This document shows, piece after piece, positions 17,391 to 25,547 of a DNA stretch of 64,000 bases (its first letter is position 1; every line of letters starts with the position of its first letter). A program made the position numbers and the translations under genes. The stretch lies in NCBI RefSeq assembly GCF_003937945.1, contig NZ_RSEC01000032.1, forward strand, positions 124,001-188,000, in the 5' to 3' direction. Below the pieces are notes generated by a model. It searched no databases, had not been told where the DNA came from, and worked only from the letters and a program-made list of their open reading frames with translations. The DNA comes from Amycolatopsis eburnea. Its GTDB lineage: Bacteria; Actinomycetota; Actinomycetes; Mycobacteriales; Pseudonocardiaceae.

Positions 17391-18263
17391 TCAGCCCTTC
17401 ACGACCTGGTACCCGGTCGCGCGCGCCACCAGCTCCTCGAACTGGCCGGGGTCGGTGGTGCACGCCCCGAGCGGGATCGTCTTGTTCGTGCCGTGGTAGT
17501 CGCTGGACCCGGTGACGAGCAGGCCGAGCTCCCCGGCCAGCTCGCGGGTGCGGGCGCGGGTCGGCTCGTCGTGGTTCGGGTGGTCGGCCTCGACGCCGGT
17601 GAGGCCGTGCGCGGCCAGGCCGGCGAGGGTGTCCTCGCTGATGGTGGCGCCACGGCTGAAGGCGAAGGGGTGCGCGATGACGGTGACGCCGCCGGCCGCG
17701 GCGATCATGTCGATGGCCTCTTCGACCGGGGTGTCCCGGCGCGCGACGTAGTAGCCGCGACGCGGGCTGAGGTAGTCGGCGAAGGCCTCGTCGACAGACG
17801 TGACCAGGCCGGCGCGGACCAGCGCCTGCGCCAGGTGCGGCCGCCCGGGCGGCGAGTCCTCGGGCAGCAGGCCGAAGATCTCGTCGATGTCGATGGGCAG
17901 GCCGTCGGCGGCCATCCGCTCGGCCATCCGGCGCAGCCGCGTGCGGCGCTCGAGGCGCAGCCGGGTCTGCTCGACGACCACGGCTTCCGCCGTCGGGTCG
18001 AAGAGGTAGGCGAGCAGGTGGACGCTGATCTGCCTGCCGGTTTCGGGGTCGATCGACACCGTGGACAGCTCGGCGCCGGGGACCAGGGTGAGCCCCGGCG
18101 GCACCGCCTCGGCGGCGGGGGCCCAGCCCGCGGTGGTGTCGTGATCGGTGATCGCGACGACGTCGAGCCCGGCTCTCGCGGCCGCGGCGACGAGACCGGC
18201 CGGCGTGTCGGTGCCGTCGGAAGCGGTGGAGTGGGCGTGCAGGTCGATGCGCATCGGGTCCAT
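17391..18263 (-). CDS. PHP-domain phosphoesterase
   Basis: 290 residues with the PHP metal motifs DLHAHSTASDG, ITDHDTTAG, GAELS, VIAHPF and SSDYHG. This pattern fits the family of 3',5'-nucleotide bisphosphate and 5'-to-3' oligonucleotide phosphatases (RNase AM-like), which process small nucleotides in the cytoplasm. MDPMRID gives two ATG choices, 18263 and 18254, without a clear ribosome site. It heads a two-gene unit with marC. Confidence 0.88.
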   Translation of the reverse strand: MDPMRIDLHAHSTASDGTDTPAGLVAAAARAGLDVVAITDHDTTAGWAPAAEAVPPGLTLVPGAELSTVSIDPETGRQISVHLLAYLFDPTAEAVVVEQTRLRLERRTRLRRMAERMAADGLPIDIDEIFGLLPEDSPPGRPHLAQALVRAGLVTSVDEAFADYLSPRRGYYVARRDTPVEEAIDMIAAAGGVTVIAHPFAFSRGATISEDTLAGLAAHGLTGVEADHPNHDEPTRARTRELAGELGLLVTGSSDYHGTNKTIPLGACTTDPGQFEELVARATGYQVVKG

Positions 18264-18301
18264 TGTCGACGATGCGCTGCGTCACACGCTCAGCGGGACG
18301 G

Positions 18302-18862
18302 CTAGCCGACCGGCTTCTTGCCTCGCGCGGCGCGCTGGGCCTTGATCATCGAGAAGCGCTCGGCCTGCTTCTGCTTGTCGCCGAAGACGAGCTCCGAGAT
18401 CGTGTCGTAGAACTCTTCGGGCCGCGGCAGGAAGTCGATCTTGTTGAGCGCCTGGATCTGCCCGGCCGACTCCACGACCATCGTGCCGTAGCCCATCATG
18501 CGGCCGGTGGCGGTGCGCACGTAGCTGAGGTCGGTGACCTTGCTGATGGGCATCATCAGCACCTTGGTCGTGAACACCCCGGTGGTCATGACGAACCGCT
18601 TGTCGGTGACCACCAGCCGCTCGACCCACCACTCCATCACCACGTAGGCGAACCGCAGGACGACGAGCAGCGCGACGTACCAGAGGATGTTCTGGCCGAT
18701 GTACAGCGCCGGTGGCAGCAGGTAGGACACCAGCACGCAGATGGCCAGGAGCGCGGCCGCCTCGAAGGTGTCCCACAGCAGCACCGCCCAGTGGCGGCGG
18801 ATCCGGATGACCCGCCGCTCGGTGTCGAGGAGGTACTCGTCGGGGTCGCGTGGCGCGAACAT
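18302..18862 (-). CDS. PH-domain (bPH2/DUF304-like) membrane protein
   Basis: 186 residues. Two membrane helices (residues about 30-50 and 57-75) are followed by a bacterial PH-like beta domain: RLVVTDKRFVMTTG, then KVTDLSYVRTATGR and MVVESAGQ. A basic tail ends the protein. Such proteins are found widely in actinobacteria with unknown role. ATG at 18862. A 54-residue membrane peptide is encoded immediately upstream on the same strand. Confidence 0.85.
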   Translation of the reverse strand: MFAPRDPDEYLLDTERRVIRIRRHWAVLLWDTFEAAALLAICVLVSYLLPPALYIGQNILWYVALLVVLRFAYVVMEWWVERLVVTDKRFVMTTGVFTTKVLMMPISKVTDLSYVRTATGRMMGYGTMVVESAGQIQALNKIDFLPRPEEFYDTISELVFGDKQKQAERFSMIKAQRAARGKKPVG

Positions 18863-18882
18863 GGGTCGAGGGTAGCCCTCGA

Positions 18883-19047
18883 TCAGCCCTTGAAGACGTT
18901 GCTGACGAAGGTGATCACCGATTCGGCCGAGTCACGGAGGAACTGGATGATGTTGCCGACGAGGCCAGCGGCCTGCCCCGGCTGGGCAATGACGAAGAAC
19001 AGCACCAACGCGATACCGGCGAGGCCCGCAATCTTCTTCACGTTCAC
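18883..19047 (-). CDS. Small single-helix membrane protein
   Basis: About 54 residues: a basic start (VKK), one membrane helix IAGLAGIALVLFFVIAQPG, then an amphipathic stretch NIIQFLRDSAESVITFVSNVF. Starts at GTG 19047 or 19041. No named family is recognised, though similar short proteins occur beside PH-domain genes in actinobacteria. It lies 20 bp upstream of the PH-domain gene and is probably co-transcribed with it. Confidence 0.7.
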   Translation of the reverse strand: MNVKKIAGLAGIALVLFFVIAQPGQAAGLVGNIIQFLRDSAESVITFVSNVFKG

Positions 19048-19232
19048 CGCGATCAAATCCCGTCTCTTACGGTGACACCGGACAACAGACTTTTTACGTT
19101 GTACCGCACTCAACTGGCACACGGGAGGTAAGTCCCGCGCTTGGGTCAGCACGTGGTCCGAAGTGTACCGCACGGCTACTCTCCGTGTACAGGACATCCG
19201 TTTTCAGTTCGGTCACGTCTACCATTGGGGAC

Positions 19233-19646
19233 ATGGAGGCTCCCACCGGCACCACAATCCGCTGCGTCGGCGGCATCGCGTTCGACGACCACGGCCGTTT
19301 GCTGCTCATCCGGCGCCGCAATGACCCCGGTTCGGGGCAATGGTCGCTGCCGGGTGGCCGAGTCGAACCGGGCGAAACGGACGAAACGGCGGTCATCAGG
19401 GAGCTTCGGGAGGAGACCGGGCTCGACGTGATTCCGGGCACAGTGATCGGGAGCGTCCGGCGGGGGCCGTACTTGATCTTCGATTACGCGTGCACGGTGG
19501 CCGGCGGGGTGCTCACGGCGGGTGATGACGCGTCGGACGTGCGTTGGTCCGAAGCGGCAGACCTTGCGGAGCTGGAGGCGCGTGGGGAGCTGGTGGATCT
19601 CCTGTATGTGACTTTGCGTGACTGGAACGCGTTGCCGCGGGCTTGA
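19233..19646 (+). CDS. Nudix hydrolase
   Basis: 137 residues with a complete Nudix box, GGRVEPGETDETAVIREL followed by REETGL, preceded by the beta strand GRLLLIRRRNDPGSGQW. Nudix enzymes hydrolyse nucleoside diphosphate derivatives; the MutT-like PGG...W context suits a nucleotide substrate, but specificity cannot be read. ATG at 19233 has TTGGGG upstream. It is convergent with DUF2332 across a 396-bp space filled with repeats. Confidence 0.9.
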   Translation: MEAPTGTTIRCVGGIAFDDHGRLLLIRRRNDPGSGQWSLPGGRVEPGETDETAVIRELREETGLDVIPGTVIGSVRRGPYLIFDYACTVAGGVLTAGDDASDVRWSEAADLAELEARGELVDLLYVTLRDWNALPRA

Positions 19647-19679
19647 GCGGGCACGGGCAGGGCTGTCGGGCGCGGATCC

Positions 19680-19975
19680 GGACGCCATGAACGACCCTTT
19701 CACGGCGTCCGGCGACAGGGTCCCGGCAAAGTCGCGGCAGTCTGCCCGGCGGCGGCGTCGCCGACGTCTTGAATGACTCATTCAGGTCTTCGGAGGTCCT
19801 GAATGACTCATTCAAGACACCACAGGGCCGCCCGGCCCCACTCGCCGCGGCCGGCACCGGTCGGTTCGGACCGAGGGCGGTCGGCCCCCGGCGACTTTGC
19901 CGGAGCCCTGTCGCCAGACGCCATGAACGACCCTTTCATGGCGTCCGGCGAGGTGAACGACTCGTTCATGACATC
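19680..19975. repeat. Composite inverted element: F1, E1 and F2 dyads
   Basis: Between the convergent Nudix and DUF2332 genes. F1 (19680-19710) has box AACGACCCTTT at 19690 inside arms GGACGCC/GGCGTCC. E1 is at 19766-19818. F2 (19917-19971) has boxes AACGACCCTTT at 19926 and AACGACTCGTT at 19956, 30 bp apart. In addition 19704-19735 and 19891-19922 match each other in inverted orientation at 29 of 32 bases, so F1 and F2 are inverted copies flanking E1. No gene is seen in the 396 bp from 19647 to 20042. Confidence 0.85.
19766..19818. repeat. Family E dyad element E1
   Basis: A 53-bp inverted repeat with 21-bp arms beginning GTCTTGAATGACTCATTCAG. Boxes AATGACTCATT at 19772 and 19802 are each nearly palindromic themselves (TGAATGA-C-TCATTCA) and 30 bp apart. 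A near-identical copy is at 52104-52156. Confidence 0.9.
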
Positions 19976-20042
19976 GCGGACCGGCCGGCATCCCGTCCCG
20001 GCGGAGCCGTCGTGACCGTGCCGGGGCAGCCGGACCGGCCGG

Positions 20043-21137
20043 CTAAAGCGGCAGCCAGGTCATCCGCTGCCCGTGCGGTGCGGTCCGGGCCAGGGCGTGC
20101 GCCTCCGCCTTCCCGTCCTCCCACCGGACCACGCCCAGCGTCGCCAGGCCATCCCCACCGGCGAGATCCGCCCGCCCGGGCAGCACCAGCTCCAGCCCGG
20201 CCCCGTAGAACTCCTCCGAAACCCACCACAACGGCCGCGAAGCCGCCAGCGAGGCCAGCTCGGCCACGAACTCGGCCCGCCGCGAAGCCCCGAAGTAAGC
20301 CAGCGCGTGGCTGGTCACCACCACCAGCGGCCCCTCCAGCGAGTCAGCCGCCGAAGCGAAGTCCGAAACCCCGTCCCCGGCGATCAGCCGAGGCCGGTGC
20401 TTCGCCTGCTCGGCCGCCGCCGTCCGCAGCAATCGGATCCGGTCCGGCTGGTCGGCCCAGACGCAGGCCTCGAGCCACGCCAGCTCGTCCTCGTCCGACA
20501 GGTCCACCGGGGCCCGGTCGAGCCCCGCCCGGTCCGTCACCGCGAGCTTCTTCGGCAGCTTCGGCGCCACCGCGCCCGGGGCCAGGTCCAGCGCGCAGTG
20601 CAAGCCGACCGCCGACTTGGCCGGGCCGGCCGTCAGCTGCTCGCCGCCGTCGCACTGGTAGCGGTAGCCGAAGCGGTCCAGGCCGAGCAGCAGCCCTGCG
20701 CTGCAACCGACCTCCAGCAGCGCGATCTTCCCGCCCGCCTCGCGCGCCGCCCGCGCCACGCCCGGGTACAGCAGCGCGGCGCGGCGGACCTCGTTCGTCT
20801 GGGTGTACCGCGACGAAATCAGCGCCCTGGCCTTCTCGGCCCGCTCCAGCAGGAACGACCGGAACAGCGGCCACGTCTCGGAGTCGACGCCGTCGAAGCC
20901 GCCCAGCGAGGGGTAGTAGCGGGACAGCGGGTGGATCGGGTCGGCCTGGACGAGGCGGTGCGCGGTCGCCATCAGCAGCGTCGCGCGCACCTCGCCGTCG
21001 CGGGCCACCGACAGCAGGCCGGCGACGTCGTCGTCCTCGGCCGCCTTCAGCGCCAGGTGCTCGTACAGCGGCGAGACCCCGCGGGCCTCGACTTCCGCGA
21101 ACGTGCGCAGTACGTCCTTGATCGCGTCCAGGTCCAT
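20043..21137 (-). CDS. DUF2332 protein
   Basis: 364 residues. The motif IALLEVGCSAGLLLGLDRFGY resembles a nucleotide- or SAM-binding glycine loop, and later VVVTSHALAYFGASRR fits the DUF2332 family, thought of as methyltransferase-like. Its function is unknown. ATG at 21137 is seven bases from the stop of the MaoC-like gene, so the pair forms an operon. Confidence 0.8.
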   Translation of the reverse strand: MDLDAIKDVLRTFAEVEARGVSPLYEHLALKAAEDDDVAGLLSVARDGEVRATLLMATAHRLVQADPIHPLSRYYPSLGGFDGVDSETWPLFRSFLLERAEKARALISSRYTQTNEVRRAALLYPGVARAAREAGGKIALLEVGCSAGLLLGLDRFGYRYQCDGGEQLTAGPAKSAVGLHCALDLAPGAVAPKLPKKLAVTDRAGLDRAPVDLSDEDELAWLEACVWADQPDRIRLLRTAAAEQAKHRPRLIAGDGVSDFASAADSLEGPLVVVTSHALAYFGASRRAEFVAELASLAASRPLWWVSEEFYGAGLELVLPGRADLAGGDGLATLGVVRWEDGKAEAHALARTAPHGQRMTWLPL

Positions 21138-21144
21138 CAGAGCC

Positions 21145-21648
21145 TCATTCGTGCGGCACCGGCCGGCCCGGCTGCTCCCCGCCCCGAGTCTCCCCGTACG
21201 AGCGCTTCGGCACCATCACCTTCCGCCGGAAGGTGCACACGATCAGGCCGTCCTGCTTGTACCCGCGCGTCTCGACGTACACGACGCCGCGGTCGTCCTT
21301 GGACTTCGACGGCGTCTTGTCGAGCACCTCGGTCTCGCCGTAGATGGTGTCGCCGTGGAACGTCGGCTTGACGTGCTTGAGCGACTCGACCTCGAGGTTC
21401 GCGATGGCCTTGCCGGAGACGTCGGGCACCGACATCCCGAGCAGCAGCGAGTAGATGTAGTTGCCGACCACGACGTTCTTGCCGAAGTCCGTGGTCTCCT
21501 CGGCGTAGTGCGCGTCCAGGTGCAGCGGGTGGTGGTTCATGGTGATCAGGCAGAACAGGTGGTCGTCGTATTCGGTGACCGTTTTGCCCGGCCAGTGCTT
21601 GTAGACCGCACCGACCTCGAACTCCTCGTAGTACCGACCGAACTGCAC
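21145..21648 (-). CDS. MaoC-like hotdog dehydratase
   Basis: 167 residues. The MaoC pattern is present: YEEFEVGAVYKHWPGKTVTE, then NHHPLHLDAHYAEET and a long hydrophobic strand. Members hydrate or dehydrate acyl-CoA or acyl-carrier substrates. GTG at 21648 is supported by AAGGAG six bases upstream (aaggagaagacga). It is first in an operon with DUF2332 and divergent from corA across 312 bp that contain the structured corA leader. Confidence 0.88.
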   Translation of the reverse strand: MQFGRYYEEFEVGAVYKHWPGKTVTEYDDHLFCLITMNHHPLHLDAHYAEETTDFGKNVVVGNYIYSLLLGMSVPDVSGKAIANLEVESLKHVKPTFHGDTIYGETEVLDKTPSKSKDDRGVVYVETRGYKQDGLIVCTFRRKVMVPKRSYGETRGGEQPGRPVPHE

Positions 21649-21699
21649 TCGTCTTCTCCTTGCCCGCGTAACACCGCGTGAGGCTGGTACGACACGCAT

Positions 21700-21960
21700 C
21701 CGTAGTGAGGAGTACCCTCAACCATCGGTTCTCGCGCGTCAACGCGAGCCCCACCACTCTGCACCCGGCCCGAAGGAGGTGAGGAACCCCGATGAGCAGT
21801 GGCGATAGTCCGCTCCCTAGTAGTCCCAGCGTTCCCACCTCACGGGTCGTCTCCAGGTAGGCCTTTTCACCCCCTCGGGAACGCTGGTGTCGCCGGGCGG
21901 ACGCGGTCCGCCCCTGGTCAGTCGTCTCGCACGACCAACGCACGACGCCCAGGAGATCCC
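21700..21960 (+). promoter_or_regulatory. Structured 5' leader of corA, possible Mg2+-sensing (M-box-like) element
   Basis: A gene-free leader of more than 200 nt with AGGTGAGGAACCCC at 21777-21790. Perfect long-range pairing joins CCAGCGTTCCC (21826-21836) and GGGAACGCTGG (21877-21887), and a GC-rich hairpin occupies 21895-21913 (GGGCGGAC-GCG-GTCCGCCC). GGTGAGG followed by a pairing C-run recalls the M-box (ykoK) magnesium riboswitch, and the gene controlled is a magnesium transporter. I could not check the covariance model, so only a structured leader is firmly supported. It ends at AGGAGATCCC before the corA ATG. Confidence 0.45.
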
Positions 21961-23043
21961 ATGCCTGCCATTCCCTCGCTCGGCGGCCTGCGCGGCCGCG
22001 GCAACAAGGGCGCCGTTCCCGTCCGCCCGGTCCCGGTGCCGCTGTCCGCGTACGTCGTGGACTGCGCGGTGTACGTCGCGGGCGAGCGCCTGCCCGGCCG
22101 CTGGACGCACACCGAAGCCATCAAAGAGGTCCGGAAGCGGCACGAGGGGTTCGTCTGGATCGGGCTGCACGAGCCCGACGCCGACCAGATCCAGGGCATC
22201 GCGGAGACGTTCGGGCTGCACGAGCTGGCGGTCGAGGACGCGCTGGAGGCGCACCAGCGGCCGAAGCTCGAGCGCTACGACGACACGCTGTTCCTCGTGG
22301 TGAAGACCGTCCGCTACGTCGAACACGAATCACCCACCACGGCGAACGAGATCGTCGAAACCGGCGAGCTGATGGTGTTCCTCGGCCGCGACTTCGTCAT
22401 CACCGTGCGGCACGGGAACCACTCGGGCCTCGCGCGGCTGCGCCGAGAGCTGGACGAGGACCCCGAGCGCCTGCAGCTGGGCCCGGCCGCGGTCGTGCAC
22501 GCGATCGCCGACCACGTCGTCGACCACTACCTCGACGTCACGGGCCGGATCGAGAACGACATCGACGTGATGGAGGCGCAGGTCTTCGCGCCCCGGTCGC
22601 AGATCAGCGCCGAGCAGATCTACCTGATGAAGCGGGAGGTCCTCGAGCTGCGGCGCGCGGTGATGCCGCTCGCGACGCCGGTGCAGCGCCTGGCCGAGGG
22701 CTACACGCGGCTGGTGCCGGACGACGTCCGCTCGTACTTCCGCGACGTCGCCGACCACCTCACGACCGTGTCCGAACGGGTGGCGGCGTTCGACGAGCTG
22801 CTGTCCACCCTGGTCGACGCGACGGTCGCGAAGATTTCGCTGCAGCAGAACACCGACATGCGCAAGATCACGTCGTGGGCGGCGATCATCACCGTGCCGA
22901 CGATGATCGCCGGCATCTACGGGATGAACTTCGACTACCTGCCCGAGCTGCACTGGAAGTTCGGGTACCCGCTGGTGATCACCGTGATCCTCGGCATCTG
23001 CCTGTTGCTGTACCGAATATTCCGGAAGAACGGCTGGCTCTAG
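21961..23043 (+). CDS. corA: CorA-family magnesium/cobalt transporter
   Basis: 360 residues. A large cytoplasmic alpha/beta and coiled-helical domain is followed by two C-terminal membrane helices; the signature YGMNF (GMN motif) lies at the end of the first. It forms pentameric Mg2+ channels in the inner membrane. ATG at 21961 follows AGGAGATCCC. An approximately 300-nt structured leader precedes it, so regulation by Mg2+ at the RNA level is plausible. A 38-residue membrane peptide is encoded 36 bp downstream. Confidence 0.95.
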   Translation: MPAIPSLGGLRGRGNKGAVPVRPVPVPLSAYVVDCAVYVAGERLPGRWTHTEAIKEVRKRHEGFVWIGLHEPDADQIQGIAETFGLHELAVEDALEAHQRPKLERYDDTLFLVVKTVRYVEHESPTTANEIVETGELMVFLGRDFVITVRHGNHSGLARLRRELDEDPERLQLGPAAVVHAIADHVVDHYLDVTGRIENDIDVMEAQVFAPRSQISAEQIYLMKREVLELRRAVMPLATPVQRLAEGYTRLVPDDVRSYFRDVADHLTTVSERVAAFDELLSTLVDATVAKISLQQNTDMRKITSWAAIITVPTMIAGIYGMNFDYLPELHWKFGYPLVITVILGICLLLYRIFRKNGWL

Positions 23044-23079
23044 GTCCCCTTTCTTTCCACCGGATTCGGAGAATTCGTG

Positions 23080-23196
23080 ATGCCTCGGATGCTGTCCAAC
23101 CTCAAGTTCTGGGCGCTCGCGCTCAGCGTGCTGTGGATCGTCGTCATCACTTTCGTCATCGTCGCCGACCCGGGGTTCGCGCACGGGATGAAGTGA
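23080..23196 (+). CDS. 38-residue single-helix membrane peptide
   Basis: Begins MPRMLSNLKFW, continues with a hydrophobic helix LALSVLWIVVITFVIV and ends FAHGMK. GGAG lies eight bases before ATG 23080. It is the only gene between corA and the phosphoesterase, on the same strand, and could be a small accessory subunit. No family is recognised. Confidence 0.6.
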   Translation: MPRMLSNLKFWALALSVLWIVVITFVIVADPGFAHGMK

Positions 23197-23220
23197 GGCT
23201 CGTCGTCGTACCCTGGGTGC

Positions 23221-23871
23221 GTGCCGAAAGCGCTGGTCGTCTCCGACGAGGTCGACGAGCGGCTGTGGACCGACGCGGTCCGCGCCGTCTCCGTCGACCT
23301 GGTCATCGGCGCCGGTGACCTCCCTTACGACTACCTCGCGTTCCTGGCCGGCGCGCTCGACGTGCCGTGCGTGTTCGTGCCCGGCAACCACGACCCCGAC
23401 CTGAGCGGCTACACGCGCTACGGCGGGCTGTCCATGAAGGACGGCTTCCCGACGGTCTGGCCCGGCCCGGCGGGCGGCGTCAACGCGGACGGCCGCGTCG
23501 TCGACGTCGCCGGCCTGCGCTTCGCCGGGCTGGGCGGCTCGATCCGCTACAACGACGGGCCGAACCAGTGGACGCAGCGCCAGCAGGCGCGCCGGGCCCG
23601 CGGCCTGGTGCGGCGCGCGAAGTGGCGGCGGCGCCGGGACGGCCGCGACGTCGACATCCTGCTGACGCACTCGCCGCCGCTGGACCTCGGCGACCGGGCA
23701 GACCCGCCGCACCGCGGGTTCGCCTGCCTGCACCGGACGATCGACGCGCTGCGGCCGAAGTGGCTGCTGCACGGGCACATCCACCCCCACGGGGAGCCGG
23801 TGCCCGACCGGGTGGTCGGCGGCACCCGGATCCGCAACGTGGTGGGCCACCGGATCATGGAGTTCTCATGA
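23221..23871 (+). CDS. Calcineurin-like metallophosphoesterase
   Basis: 216 residues. Metal motifs are visible in part: LVVSDE, GAGDLPYDY, VPGNHDPD, LLTHSPP and LLHGHIHPHG, i.e. the D...GD...GNHD...H...GHxH pattern. It is a cytoplasmic phosphodiesterase or phosphatase of unknown substrate. GTG at 23221. The stop overlaps the start of the ParB-like gene (ATGA), a tight pairing that suggests a joint function. Confidence 0.85.
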   Translation: MPKALVVSDEVDERLWTDAVRAVSVDLVIGAGDLPYDYLAFLAGALDVPCVFVPGNHDPDLSGYTRYGGLSMKDGFPTVWPGPAGGVNADGRVVDVAGLRFAGLGGSIRYNDGPNQWTQRQQARRARGLVRRAKWRRRRDGRDVDILLTHSPPLDLGDRADPPHRGFACLHRTIDALRPKWLLHGHIHPHGEPVPDRVVGGTRIRNVVGHRIMEFS

Positions 23872-24707
23872 AGGAGACGGGGTTCCCCCGCGCCGACGCG
23901 GAAAACGACTTCCTCCGCGCGCGCCGCGGCCAGGTGCTTTCACGGCTCTCGACGTGGCTGCGCCGCGAGCCGGACGACGTCAACATCATGCTGCCGTTCC
24001 ACGAAGTCGTGGAGGCACTCGGCTACCTCGGCGAGCACCGGATCGGGCTGCGGGTGATCAAGCTGGACTCGATCGTCGGCACGGTCGACCGCAGCCGCGA
24101 CTTCGACCGCCGCTTCCGCCCGACGTCGGCCCGCGTCCGCGAACGCTGGGAACGCCTGGCGCTGGCCGCCCGCCGCGGCGAGGAGATCCCGCCGATCGAG
24201 GTCTACCGCGTCGGCGAGCTGCACTTCATCATCGACGGCCACCACCGGGTTTCGGTCGCGATCGCGCAGGGACTGTCCACAATAGAAGCGGCGGTGACGG
24301 TGGTCCGGACCAAACTGGACCCGAGCGGCATCCGCCACCGCGGCGACCTGATCGTCAAGGACTACCGCCGCCTGTTCCTGGAGCGGGTGCCGCTGACGGG
24401 CCACGCCCGGGCGTCGGTGATCGTGTCGGACCCGTGGGACTACGCGCGGCTGGGCGAGCACGTGGAGGCGTGGGGCTTCCGGCTGATGCAGGACGAAGGC
24501 AAGTTCTGCGACCGCGCGAGCGTGGCCCAGCGGTGGTTCGACGAGGAGTTCGGCCCGGTGGTCGCGATGCTGCGGCAGGCGGGGCTGATCGGCGACCGGA
24601 CGGACGCGGAGGCGTACATGTGGGTGGCGGCGGAGCGGTACCGCCTGATCCGGACCCACCGCTGGGACGACGAGGTCATCGAGACGCTGCGGTCCCGGCG
24701 GCACTAG
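23868..24707 (+). CDS. ParB/sulfiredoxin-fold protein, not a partition protein
   Basis: 279 residues. The N-terminal half contains IIDGHHRVSVAIAQGL, the DGHHR motif of the ParB/sulfiredoxin superfamily, preceded by GEEIPPIEVYRVG. There is no obvious ParB helix-turn-helix, and the C-terminal half (residues 180-279) is of unknown type. Such domains bind nucleotides (CTP or ATP). ATG at 23868 overlaps the phosphoesterase stop. The family C element begins two bases after the stop. Confidence 0.72.
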   Translation: MKETGFPRADAENDFLRARRGQVLSRLSTWLRREPDDVNIMLPFHEVVEALGYLGEHRIGLRVIKLDSIVGTVDRSRDFDRRFRPTSARVRERWERLALAARRGEEIPPIEVYRVGELHFIIDGHHRVSVAIAQGLSTIEAAVTVVRTKLDPSGIRHRGDLIVKDYRRLFLERVPLTGHARASVIVSDPWDYARLGEHVEAWGFRLMQDEGKFCDRASVAQRWFDEEFGPVVAMLRQAGLIGDRTDAEAYMWVAAERYRLIRTHRWDDEVIETLRSRRH

Positions 24708-24708
24708 C

Positions 24709-24795
24709 AGCGCCCCAATGTGGCCTTCGGTGCGTCTGACGCACCGAAGGCCGCCTTGGGTGCGTCAGACGCAACCAAGGCCACATTGGGGCGCT
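24709..24795. repeat. Family C dyad element C1 (three boxes)
   Basis: Boxes AATGTGGCCTT (24717), AAGGCCGCCTT (24747) and AAGGCCACATT (24777), each 30 bp apart, inside outer arms AGCGCCCC/GGGGCGCT. The spacers carry TGCGTC-TGA-CGCA-type dyads. It lies between the convergent ParB-like and anti-sigma-like genes. Confidence 0.92.
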
Positions 24796-24806
24796 TGGGG
24801 CCGGTG

Positions 24807-25547
24807 TCAGAACTCCAGCCTCGGGGTCAGGGCCAGCAGCCGCACCTGCGCCGCCGTCAACGTCGGTTCCGGCCGCTGTCCCGGCAACCGCACCCCCGAC
24901 TGCTGCAGCACCCCGCTGTTGTTCGACCAGAACTGCACGAGAGAACCCCTGCCGGACAACGTCACCCGGTGGGTCACGACGTCGCCGGCCCGCAACGTCG
25001 ACAGCGTCAACAGCCCCGCCGACGTCTGCTCCGAGCGGCACGAAACCTCCCCCACCTCACCGCACGGCGGCCCGCCCGCGTTGCCCGGCAGCATCAGCAC
25101 GTACACCGCCCCCGACCCTGCCGCGTCCGTCACCCGGACCCCCAGGTGGAACAACGCCTCCCGCGGCGCGTCCCCGGCCGGGTCGGCGATCAGGTGGAAC
25201 GGGTCCGCCGGCGGGGTCTCGCCCGGGATCGTCAGGCGCGTGATCCGCGCGTCCGCGGGCAGCAGCGCGCGAACCGCGCGACCCACCACGCAGCTCAGGC
25301 GGTCGACCAGCGCCTCGCGGGTGTCCGACGCCGTGGGGCACGGGACGTCCGCCACCTGACCCCGGTGCGGCAGCACCACCACCGCCAGCGCCAGCGCGAG
25401 GACGGCCACGGCCAGCGCCGCCGCGCCCGTCAGCAAGTGACGACGGCGAGAAGCCCGCGCCGCCGCAAGGACCGTGTCGCCCGACAGGCCGAGCGGGGGC
25501 TCGCCTTCGGTCACGTACGCCGCCAGCAGAGTCCGGACCTCTTCCAT
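24807..25547 (-). CDS. Membrane protein paired with ECF sigma factor, putative anti-sigma role
   Basis: 246 residues. A short cytoplasmic N-terminus (LLAAYVTEGEPPLGLSG) is followed by one membrane helix near residues 40-59 (GAAALAVAVLALALAVVV) and an outer domain of about 180 residues with cysteine pairs. It starts at ATG 25547, sharing one base with the sigma factor stop (TGATG). Topology and coupling fit a membrane anti-sigma or sensor partner. No zinc-binding HxxxCxxC motif is present, so the role is inferred only from context. Confidence 0.65.
   Translation of the reverse strand: MEEVRTLLAAYVTEGEPPLGLSGDTVLAAARASRRRHLLTGAAALAVAVLALALAVVVLPHRGQVADVPCPTASDTREALVDRLSCVVGRAVRALLPADARITRLTIPGETPPADPFHLIADPAGDAPREALFHLGVRVTDAAGSGAVYVLMLPGNAGGPPCGEVGEVSCRSEQTSAGLLTLSTLRAGDVVTHRVTLSGRGSLVQFWSNNSGVLQQSGVRLPGQRPEPTLTAAQVRLLALTPRLEF

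Noticed and set aside
23868..24707. Chromosome partition ParB with parS sites
   Set aside because: No ParA neighbour, no HTH after the DGHHR domain, and no parS-like sites seen nearby.
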